Source: Lingula anatina (Eukaryota > Brachiopoda > Lingulata > Lingulida > Lingulidae). From it: a stretch of DNA of 64,000 bases. The notes below the pieces were generated by a model, which had not been told where the DNA came from, searched no databases, and saw only the letters and a program-made list of their open reading frames with translations. Below, in pieces: positions 26,101 to 35,287 of the stretch (the stretch's first letter is position 1; every line of letters begins with the position of its first letter). The stretch spans positions 520,618 to 584,617 of the forward strand of contig NW_019773548.1 of NCBI RefSeq assembly GCF_001039355.2. The letters are read 5' to 3'. The translations under genes and the position numbers were made by a program.

Positions 26101-29100
26101 CAAACAACACAATTGACTGTCACAACTAACACAATTAACTGTCACAACCAACACAATTAACTGTCACAACTAACACAATTAACTGTCACAACCAACACAA
26201 TTAACTGTCACAACCAACACAATTAACTGTCACAATTAACACAATCACATCATTAGAGATGCTATCTAGGATAATAAAGTTGATAATTTATTCACACAAT
26301 TATTGAGGACAGCAATAGTTTTGTAATGATGATTTAGATACAAGATTTACTCTGTAACACATGTGTAATTGATAGCATTTGTTGTATACATTAAAGTGTA
26401 TTATTGGGTATTGTGTAAGTATTGATCAAAGTAAGTAGGTTAGTTATTTTACATCACGTATGTATGGCTGATGCTGAACATTTTATTGAATAATACAATT
26501 TATCCTACAGGCCATTTATTCTATGAGATGTCGCGGGGTTTTGAACTCGATACTGCCTTTCCGGAAGCGAGACACCTGATCAAACTAACCCCTCATGTGG
26601 CAGAGGTAAGGTAGTGGTGGTCACTATTTATCTGACCCAGGTTCAAAAGTTAAACAGTAGTTTCCAGACTTATTTGTGACAAGTGGATGAAATGAGACAA
26701 AATAAACTTTAAATGCTTTTGGCTGGAAACTTTCAGAAGAAAGTTCAGTCAGTTGCTCTCCCCATCTTAAAGAACATTGTTCAGATAGAACATATTGCAC
26801 AGTCTCTGGCAGTTAGGAGGTGCCATATTATTGCTGGCATGCATACAGAATCCTCAGTGGTAAAATATTATTATTTGTAACAGATTAAATATTTTTATCT
26901 TTTTTAGGTGCTGAACTATATATTCCACAGTGAAACTATTCCATCCATACAAGAGGTTAGAAATAAATAAATGAATGCTGATTTGTAATAAACCATACTG
27001 AAGACCAAGTTTTTTTTTATTTTATCATATCTCAGTCAGATTAATATTTTTTGTCCAATGTTTTATAACTGATTAATTCCTCGGTCTTTATAAAAAAAAA
27101 TTACATCATTCTAAGATTTATAACATAACATAAATACAAAATATTGTTAACTAGCAAATGAATTTCCTCAGGAGCATAAAAATCAAGTTATCTCATTTGA
27201 CTGGACTTTAAATTTAGATGGCTACAAGATGTAAAATTTTCAAATATTTATGTTTGTTTTAGAAATAACTTGATCAAGTTAACATTATTTTCCCTGTATA
27301 TTGTAGATAAACCAATGGAGCTTTTTCAGTCCAGTTATCCTGCCTGCCCTGAAGTTGTACAACCCTGTTCCAGTGAGAATTGCTTTAAATTACTTCTTAT
27401 TTAAGCCCTTCATACCAAATTATCATTAAACTTTAAGAATATTTGAATACTTTTTGGTTCATAATGTTTAACAATTTTAATATTTTGACATCTGTATATG
27501 TTTGTTTTTAGTGTTAAGGCTTGCACAGAACCATGTTGCCTAATAATCATTATTGTTTTTTAAATATATTTAATTTATTCATTTATATATTAATTAAGAT
27601 AATATTTATTTTTTATTTATTTATTTATTTACTTATTCACATCTGTATTTTTAATTGGGGGAGGAGTAACAAAACTGGATGACTTATGGATGCAGTAAAT
27701 GTAATAAAAACTGTAATTATGTTTAGATTCACTTCACATCAAACATGAAGGCGTTACTGAAGAGTGTAAAGAAGGGAAAATTATCATCAAAGTGAGTGAA
27801 TTTTTTACTAAGAAATGAGGCCAATTTTGAAATGAAAATTTTTTATGTTTTTCTTTTAAGTTTTTCTCTTTTCAAGCAATCCTCTATTGATCATCTTTTA
27901 CTACAGAAGTTTTAAACTTTTAGTTTGTAGTGCAGGCCCGTAGCCAGGGGGAGTTCGGGGGGTTCGAAAGAACCCCCCTTTTTGCTGAAAAAAGGCCCAC
28001 TCTGGGTAAAATTTGACATAAGTACATGGGGATTTTTCGGTAAAAGGTCCACTTTTTCAGAAAAAGAAACCCCCCTTTGAAATTGCTGGCTATGAACCTG
28101 TAGTGTATAAACATAATCTGATTATCATTTAAAGTATTATTATTTAACATTGTATTTTTTTGTTAAAATAGTTATAGTAATTATTTTAAGGAAAATGTTT
28201 CAGGGTTTTAATGCACACATTGTCTTTACCTTTTTAAATGTGACAGAAAATTGAAGAGGAAATCATCAAGTGAAGCAGAGCAGCCACCATACAGTAAACC
28301 AGGGTAAGTATTCCAGATATATATATATACATGTATTATATTATATTGTGATAGACACTAATGTAAAACTTGCTTGCAGTAATTACTCGATCTTTTAAGT
28401 GGGGAGAAAATTGTGAATTTTACAGTTAACTGTGTTTTTAAGTCACTTAAAATTACAACATTCCTGTTTAGCAGTAGCATCAAATTTGAAATGCCAGCTT
28501 CTCTATAGCTGTATTCTATGTAGTAAATGCACTTCCAGTACATATATTATACAGAAATATAATTTTTGTGGCTATTATAATTTGTACCTGAAAGTTAGAT
28601 AATTTTTCCCCCTTGAAAAGATCTAGTAATTACCGTAAGTGTTGCTAATATGGACTGATGCTGGACACTCTGCATGTACAGACTGCTTTGCCTTATTTAT
28701 TATAAGGTCATTTTCCTGTTGTACAGACAATAATGTATGATGGTTCTTCTTTTTAAGTCTTAATTAATTTCTTTTGCATCGTGTTTAGAGTCTGTGGACA
28801 ACTATGTTCATAAAATGAATAGATGATCTCTGTTCTGATTGAGAAATACACAATGATATTTGTAGAAATTTATTTTTCATTGTATATTATTTGCTATAAT
28901 AATTATTATTTTTTGAGAGCATTTTTAAATTAATCCTATTTCTTTTCTGTTCAGTCTTCCTTTTGTTTAAGACAAACATGTAGGTAAAGGAAACAATTTA
29001 CAAGTACTATGTACCAGAGATAGGATAACTCAACTAACTGGGTGGGAAAATGGTGGCAAACTGACCTCTTTTGTGCTGAATTGCTTGGATTTTACTCCCC

Positions 29101-32100
29101 CTTTTTCCAAAAATTGTCACACTTTGGGCCTTTTTTTTTCTGTGAGAATGCTAGATTCAACAAAGTTAATCATTGCAGTTTCAGGGGGCAAGCTGTGAAC
29201 CTTGAGTTATAACAGTTTTGGCTGCATTTTTTGCAGCCTACAAGTGAACTCAAGATTTTGTTTTGTAATTATAGTGAACATTTTACATGAAAGTACACAG
29301 ACAACAATTTTGACATTGGCATTATTTTTCTGTCAATCTGACAAATTCATTTTATTTAGTTTTATGAAATGATATAAAAAGCATGCTGTAATTATGTGGT
29401 ACTAATTATGCAAAGTCAACGTAGGAATTAGGATGGAAAGAAATATGTCGATGTCAACGATAAAAAAAACAATTATGGCTTTAATTTTGGCTTTAATTTG
29501 GTACAGTTTTGAAAGCCATTTTCTCAAAATTCATTATTGTGATGACATTATGTTGACATTGTATGATCAGGGACAAAAAAAAAAAAAAAAAATTGGCCCN
29601 ACAGAAAATTGAAGAGGAAATCATCAAGTGAAGCAGAGCAGCCACCATACAGTAAACCAGGGTAAGTATTCCAGATATATATATATACATGTATTATATT
29701 ATATTGTGATAGACACTAATGTAAAACTTGCTTGCAGTAATTACTCGATCTTTTAAGTGGGGAGAAAATTGTGAATTTTACAGTTAACTGTGTTTTTAAG
29801 TCACTTAAAATTACAACATTCCTGTTTAGCAGTAGCATCAAATTTGAAATGCCAGCTTCTCTATAGCTGTATTCTATGTAGTAAATGCACTTCCAGTACA
29901 TATATTATACAGAAATATAATTTTTGTGGCTATTATAATTTGTACCTGAAAGTTAGATAATTTTTCCCTCTTGAAAAGATCTAGTAATTACCGTAAGTGT
30001 TGCTAATATGGACTGATGCTGGACACTCTGCATGTACAGACTGCTTTGCCTTATTTATTATAAGGTCATTTTCCTGTTGTACAGACAATAATGTATGATG
30101 GTTCTTCTTTTTAAGTCTTAATTAATTTCTTTTGCATCGTGTTTAGAGTCTGTGGACAACTATGTTCATAAAATGAATAGATGATCTCTGTTCTGATTGA
30201 GAAATACACAATAATATTTGTAGAAATTTATTTTTCATTGTATGTTATTTGTTATAATAATAATTATTATTTTGAAAGCATTTTTAAATTAATCCTATTT
30301 CTTTTCTGTTCAGTCTTCCTTTTGTTTAAGACAAACATGTAGGTAAAACCCCCTTTACACTGGACGGCGTCCTTTCTGCGTCCTTTGTACGACCATGAAA
30401 CTGGCATCGCTGTGGTGGTAGAAAGGAGGCACAAGCATCGCTTTGGTTGCTAAATGAATCCTCAATGATTGGCCAGTTGTCGGCATGTAAAGTATTCTTA
30501 TTATTTATTCTCAAACGGGGCCATACTACGTGGACACAGAAAGGACGCTGCCCAGTGTAAAGGGGGCTTAAAGGAAACAATTTACAAGCACTATGTAGCA
30601 GAGATATGATAACTCAACTTACTGGGTGGGAAAATGGAGGCAAACTGACCTCTTTTGTGCTGAATTGCTTGGATTTTACTCCTCCTTTTTCCAAAAATTG
30701 TCATACTTTGGGCATTTTGTTCTGTGAGAATGTAAGTTACAATGAAGTTTATCATTGCAGTTTCAGAGATAGAGCTGTGAACCTTGAGCTATAACAGTAT
30801 GGGCTGTACTTCTTTCATCCAATTGTAAACTGAATATTTTTTGTAATTATAGTGAACACTTTATGTGAAAGTACACAGAAAACTTTTTTGACATTGGTAT
30901 TATTTTTCTATGAAATCTGACAAATTCATTTTTTAGTTTTATGAAACCATATAAAAAGCATGCCATAATTATGTGGTATTAATTATGCAAAGTCAATGAA
31001 GGAATTAGGATGGAAAGAAATATGTCAATGTCAGCAATTAAAAAAAAAACAATTATGGCTTTAATTTGGTACAATTTAATTTGAAAGCCATTTTCTCAGA
31101 ATTCATAGTGTTTGATGACATTATATTGACATTGTATGATCAAGGACAAAAAAAAAAAAAAAAAAAAAAGCATATGGCCCAAAGTTTGGCACTATTGGAG
31201 TAGTCAGACTGTCTTCTCTATGATCTAACCTATGTATACTTACCTGCTTGTAATGTTTTAGTATTCAACTAATACACTGAACACAACAGAGTGCCCTCTT
31301 GTCACATAGTTTACAACTTATTGGCTTCACCTCAGTACATGGAATGGTCACCTTGTACTGGGGAGGTACATGGTACTTACTGATCAAATTAACCAACTGT
31401 TGTCTAATACTGGCATTACAGTATTTAGATTTTTATTATCAACTTTGCCCTTTATAAAAATAATAATTTTTTACTCTAAAACACATAATTTTACTTGAGT
31501 TCATTTTATATCCCACTATAACATATACATGTACAGGTTTCAAATTATTCTTCTTCTATTAGATTTTGTATAGACACTAACAGCATGTTCTTTAATTTTA
31601 AAAACTCAAGTTTTGTCTGTATGAGTGGTGAGATGAATTTATTCAAAGACTAACTAAATATGCAAATATTTTTTGTGGTTTCTCAATTAGTTAAGAAGTC
31701 TAAAATTTAATTGCTTTTCTTTTTATGTAGGTGAGAAAAAGTTCTCTAGTTCACAAATAGGTACATTACTAAAATGGGTATGGGTAAAATACACGTTTTA
31801 ACAAATGGATGTTCAAATATTTTACATGGAGATGTTTTAATTTCTTAATTTTGAAGATGATTTGTAATATGTTAGAACACTGAAAACTGCTTGACTGCTT
31901 ATGGTATATGCCAAGGATATGAAATACATACTTAAGCTGCACAAAATTATGACCAGTCCTTCATTTCTTTTCAGGGAAATGAGGAAAGAATCAAAATCTT
32001 CAAAATCCAGAACGAGATCAATACAGTCTCCCACACCAACTACTGTCTCATCATCTGCAACAGTTCATCAACCTCCTCCTCCTCCACCACCAGGGGGCAT

Positions 32101-32266
32101 TCCACCACCGCCACCAGGGGTAGCTCCACCACCACCACCACCTCCAGCACCTACACAAACCACAGCACCATCTTCAGGAGGGAGGGGAGCACTACTGGGT
32201 GACATCAGGAAAGGAATGACGCTGAGGAAAACGGTCACCAATGATAGAAGTAACCCCCGGGTGTAG
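19958..32266 (+). CDS. Slowpoke-binding protein / PXK-like membrane-anchored pseudokinase with WH2 tail
   Basis: Fourteen exons: 19958-19996, 22534-22604, 22830-22927, 23546-23623, 24136-24293, 24537-24647, 25423-25518, 25793-25985, 26511-26605, 26908-26955, 27307-27372, 27727-27791, 28247-28303 (duplicated at 29605-29661) and 31975-32266. All phases join to give 488 residues if the duplicated exon is counted once. Residues about 14-37 form one hydrophobic helix followed by CICKCR, a probable membrane anchor with a short outside N-terminus. A degenerate kinase domain follows. The catalytic loop reads HGHVHSGNV and DFG is replaced by AGYEN, so activity is unlikely. The tail has poly-proline runs and a WH2-like actin-binding motif ([16 protein letters not shown]). 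The family includes fly Slob, which binds the Slowpoke K+ channel, and vertebrate PXK. No PX domain is present here. An upstream in-frame extension has no ATG, so the start at 19958 is preferred. Confidence 0.85.
20322..20337 (+). repeat. Poly-C tract
   Basis: Run of about 16 C in intron 1 of the pseudokinase gene. A similar C run lies at 20757-20772. Confidence 0.85.
20378..20702 (+). mobile_element. TTAA-type MITE, diverged copy
   Basis: Homologous along its length to the better preserved copy at 24733-25068. Shared blocks are TGAGATC.ATATTTCACAATAA, ATTAACCATTGGT(G/A)AGTATGG and CCAGGAAAATCCATTTTT. The left end follows TTAA, but the right end has decayed. It lies in intron 1 of the pseudokinase gene. 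Confidence 0.7.
21627..21712 (+). repeat. (AAT/ATT)n microsatellite
   Basis: About 45 bp of AAT repeats followed by inverted ATT repeats. The poly-Ile open frame here is an artefact. Confidence 0.9.
22324..22490 (+). mobile_element. 167-bp MITE with 5-bp target duplication (copy 1)
   Basis: Begins CAGGCCTCTAGCCAG and ends CTGGCTATGGGCCTG, which are inverted repeats of each other, and is flanked by TAAAT on both sides. Internal signatures include GTGGACCTTTT and TTCGAACCCCC. The second copy (27933-28100) is inverted relative to this one, and its flanks also show a 5-bp duplication. Confidence 0.8.
23132..23175 (+). repeat. (AAAT)n microsatellite
   Basis: Ten or more AAAT/AATA units in intron 3 of the pseudokinase gene. 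Confidence 0.9.
23636..23965 (+). repeat. Minisatellite-like array, core TCACACCTAACACAA
   Basis: About fourteen degenerate units of 21-27 bp, such as CACCTAACACAATCAAGTCT. They begin 13 bp after the donor of exon 4 and become more diverged away from it. The core matches arrays in other introns of the pseudokinase, unknown-protein and EGF genes. Confidence 0.85.
24733..25068 (+). mobile_element. 336-bp MITE with TTAA target duplication
   Basis: Begins GGGGATAATAACTCTTCG and ends CGAAGAGTTATTATCCC, forming inverted termini, with TTAA on each side (24729-24732 and 25069-25072). TTAA duplications are typical of piggyBac- or Kolobok-type transposases. There is no coding capacity. It lies in intron 6 of the pseudokinase gene; a diverged copy is at 20378. 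Confidence 0.8.
25166..25390 (+). mobile_element. AT-rich MITE-like element
   Basis: Similar to the elements at 28377-28634 and 14540-14748. It has GAGAAAATTGTGAATTTTAC near the left end, CTCTATAGCT.TATTCTATG in the middle, and TTGAAAAGATCTGGTTATTAC at the right end. It lies in intron 6 of the pseudokinase gene, directly after the TTAA-type MITE. Confidence 0.65.
26041..26245 (+). repeat. Minisatellite, 22-bp unit with AACACAATTAACTGTCACAA
   Basis: About nine well-conserved tandem units starting 55 bp after the donor of exon 8. It is the most homogeneous of the arrays that share the TCACA..AACACAAT core. Confidence 0.9.
27933..28100 (-). mobile_element. 168-bp MITE with 5-bp target duplication (copy 2)
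   Basis: Begins CAGGCCCGTAGCCAG and ends CTGGCTATGAACCTG. Flanked by TAGTG on both sides (27928-27932 and 28101-28105). It is inverted relative to the copy at 22324. The GGTTCGAAAGAACCCCC signature near one end is a short perfect palindrome. Confidence 0.8.
28377..28634 (+). mobile_element. AT-rich MITE-like element (repeated at 29735-29993)
   Basis: Ends are inverted repeats: GTAATTACTCGATCTTTT at the left and AAAAGATCTAGTAATTAC at the right. The copy at 29735-29993 belongs to the duplicated locus rather than being an independent insertion. Relatives are at 25166 and 14540. Confidence 0.7.
29600..29600. other. Single-N scaffold join
   Basis: One ambiguous base marks the junction between the two copies of the duplicated segment. 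The sequence to the left ends at GGCCC after a poly-A tract, and the sequence to the right restarts at the ACAG acceptor of the duplicated exon. Confidence 0.85.
30348..30568 (+). mobile_element. 221-bp MITE with occupied/empty site pair
   Basis: Termini ACCCCCTTTACACTGG and CCAGTGTAAAGGGGGCT are inverted repeats extending about 36 bp with few mismatches. The element is flanked by TAAA (30344-30347 and 30569-30572). The other copy of the locus has a single TAAA at 28985-28988 and no element, so the insertion boundaries are direct. The 84-codon minus-strand open frame inside is not a transposase. Confidence 0.85.
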
Positions 32267-33660
32267 ACCTTTCACATGACCATTGTCCAGTATGGCTCAG
32301 ATGACCATTGTCCAATATGGCTGACCATATGAACCAAATGGATTTAGGTGCAGAGGTTGAAGGAGTAGATATGTGCTTGGGTTGATCATTGGTGATATAT
32401 GTTAACTGATGCAATATGGTGCAAAACAACAGAAGGAACAACCTTCAAAGTTTGAAAGTTCTCATGTTTTTGTTTGTCACCATTTCTTTGCTGTCTCAAG
32501 TTTTAAAATATTAGAACTTGAAATTTACACTGTTAGAAAGTTAGTTTTGGCCAGGGCTTGTTATGTTATTATTATTATAAATGAAGACATAAATACAGAA
32601 TTCTGTATGCAACTTTTTACATATGTATAGGAATAATGCTTTTGATGGTGCTGGATATGCCAGTTTTTAAGAGACCATAAATTTGGTAATGATATTACTG
32701 GCCTTAATTATTATGTTTTCATTTTAGTTTTTAAGAGGGTTTCTTCAATGCAGCTTTTTTGTTTAGGCAATAAACATACAGTATGCTTCAGGTATTTTAA
32801 GGCTTACTGTTACCTGCAACATTTTGCTTTAATAGTTAATACCAGTAGTTGGGATGTGATGACAAACTAGTGGCTATAGTACTAGTTAATATACACTGCA
32901 CCAGGTGGCAGGTCAGAGCACCTTAATGTTATTGTATGGGTACAGTTTTTGTACCAGTATACTATATGTACCTAAATGTACAGTTTATCTCTATGTGCAC
33001 ATTGAAGAATTTTAAAAGCATCTTTGTTTTAATCAATGTGTAATACTTACCTAAATGCTAATTTAAAAGTGGATTGAAGGTTTTTCTTTTAAATTAAGTT
33101 TTAATACCCAAGAAGAAAATAACAAATTTTGCAGAAAGGTTTTTTTTTTATAAAAAGGACAGATGCTATTGGAGTGCTTTACTGTTTTACATGTATGTGC
33201 TGTTGATTACCCTGTCACTACATGGTGAGGAAGGTGACAATTGCACACGTTTGTTAATTACCAGTGGCATGATCTTGATATATCTGTTAATTAGGAATTA
33301 ACATTGTTCACCACATTAATAAAGAAAATGAGAAAATACACAGCATTTTATTTATTTGTTATCAAGATTAAACGTTGTTGTAAAAACTAAATTATTGGTT
33401 GACATAAACCATTATTTTTGTTAATTGTACAAAGAATTTTAACTTAAATTCTAATATTATACAGTGTTACTTGAATGAGTATTGTTAATTATATGAAGTT
33501 TACCAAACTATTTTAATTTAAGCATTTTATGCAAGTAATTTTTACATTTACTTTCTGTAAATCATCACTACATGTATAACTTTTTCATAATGTTGTGCTT
33601 GTATCATCAGATGAATTCTTATTCATCACACCAGAATGTAGTAGTCCTGCCAATAAAGCA
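32267..33660 (+). other. 3' untranslated region of the pseudokinase gene
   Basis: Non-coding AT-rich sequence following the stop codon. Candidate polyadenylation signals AATAAA lie at about 33319 and at 33652. The true end is not determinable from sequence alone. Confidence 0.5.
33652..33657 (+). terminator. Candidate polyadenylation signal (pseudokinase gene)
   Basis: AATAAA roughly 1.4 kb after the stop codon. An earlier AATAAA near 33319 is an alternative. Confidence 0.35.
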
Positions 33661-34143
33661 CTTATTCTTTATCTTTATTATTACATTTTCAATAAAAATA
33701 TTTGCACAATGTCACCAGGAATTTTTAAAAAAGAACAATTCACTTTGGGCATCCAGACCCCATTGATATCCTTGGTTAAAAAAATAAAAGAAACTCAATG
33801 TGCATGGATCAAGATACCTAGTATATTATTTTTCTTTACTCTGCCAACTAAGCAAAAACTTTTATTATAAATGATAAACTTCAATATGTAATACACAAGT
33901 TATATACATATATATATATCTTATATTTCTGTCTTAGATCAGGTGCCACTTTGTAACGCTCTTTGGTGTGACTCTCACCTGGTGGGGGGGGGGGGGCATA
34001 CGAGAGTTATTTATTAAGGGTAAAAATGGTAAATACAAATTTTATCTGCCTGATGGCCCTAATGACTAGCTTAGTAGTAATGACTAGCTAAGTAGTAAGT
34101 TAATTCTCATCTATTAAGTTGTCATGAAGTACATTGTAAGTGA

Positions 34144-35232
34144 CTATGGCTTAAAGGAGTCTTCTATATCGGGTGATAACTTGAAGGCTTTGCGGTAAAG
34201 CTCTGCTGCCTCTGTGCATTTTCCTTGAGCCTGAAACAGGTAGGTAAATACATGTATATGCATGAGTAAAATGCAAAAGAGAAAATGATTCTTAATGAAC
34301 AGAGGAAGATTGTAATTGTTTAATAAAAGAGTGGGGAGTAAAGAGAAGGCAGGGTGGGAGGGTTGTTAAAAAAGATGGATTTACATCAGATATTGAATTA
34401 AGATATTTTCAACTGACCTCCAATCTTTCTGCTTCCTGTAGAAGCTGAATGGCCATCTCGTCCTGCTTGCTAGCTGCCATCTTCTCGACCCTGTGATACA
34501 TGATATCTGTCCTCATGATGTACTTCACTCCTGACCTACAGATAGAAACAACAGGAATGTGTCAAAAACTTGAACAATTCCCTCCATTAGAAAGTATTCT
34601 GAATCGGCCATCACTCCAGTCTATGGCTGATAAATATACTAACGCCAAGCCAAAAGTGACTAAAACTGAGGCTGGGCCAGTCAACTTTAATTTACCAACA
34701 CGTCTGTCCAGTTCCTGGTCAGTATGTTTGCATTGGACCAGGTTTGAATTCTTAGACCCTAGTGTCATATTGTTTTCTTTTATTGTTGATTTTTCGCAAT
34801 ATTTATCTCCGTAAGTTGGAAAACTTATAGCCTTCATTATGTTTTACTAAAAACATAATTTTCATTTTGAATGTCCACTTTTCTGGCCGTATATTTTATA
34901 TGAAACTAAACTATTGTACATCATCTGAGAAATATCAAATGCCCAGATAAACCAATCTACTAGACATCAGATAAACAACGTGGCAGAAGACAAAAAAAAA
35001 GCATTTGTTACATGAGTTACTTACTTAATTCTCTCCCCCTCATGCAAGCGGTGATGGTTGAAGATGATGGCCATGCCCGTTTCTGGCTGGACGCGATGGA
35101 TCACGTTTTTCTCCTCGGCGCAATATTTGCCGCTGGAATCCTGGGAGAAAACATAAACGCTGGCATAAGTTTAAGATTGTAATATATATCGACCTAGCTT
35201 GTAATGGAAAAAAGTTGTAATTAAGATGTTGA

Positions 35233-35287
<55 letters not shown>

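Larger units (their letters stand above)
28247..31168 (+). repeat. Tandem duplicate locus (probable unmerged haplotypes)
   Basis: The segment from 28243 to 29599 is repeated from 29601 to about 31180, separated by a single N at 29600. Both copies contain the same 57-bp exon (28247-28303 and 29605-29661), identical as read here, and both run to a poly-A tract and GGCCC. The left halves are almost identical. The right halves differ more, and only the second copy contains a 221-bp MITE. The position of the N exactly at the junction suggests two overlapping contigs, one per haplotype, placed in series. Confidence 0.8.

Noticed and set aside
29716-29901. Minus-strand open frame identical to one at 28358-28543
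   Set aside because: Both are non-coding MITE-like intron sequence. Their identity comes from the duplicated locus, not from selection on a protein.
30326-30580. 84-codon minus-strand open frame
   Set aside because: It coincides with the 221-bp MITE including its inverted ends and shows no transposase motif.
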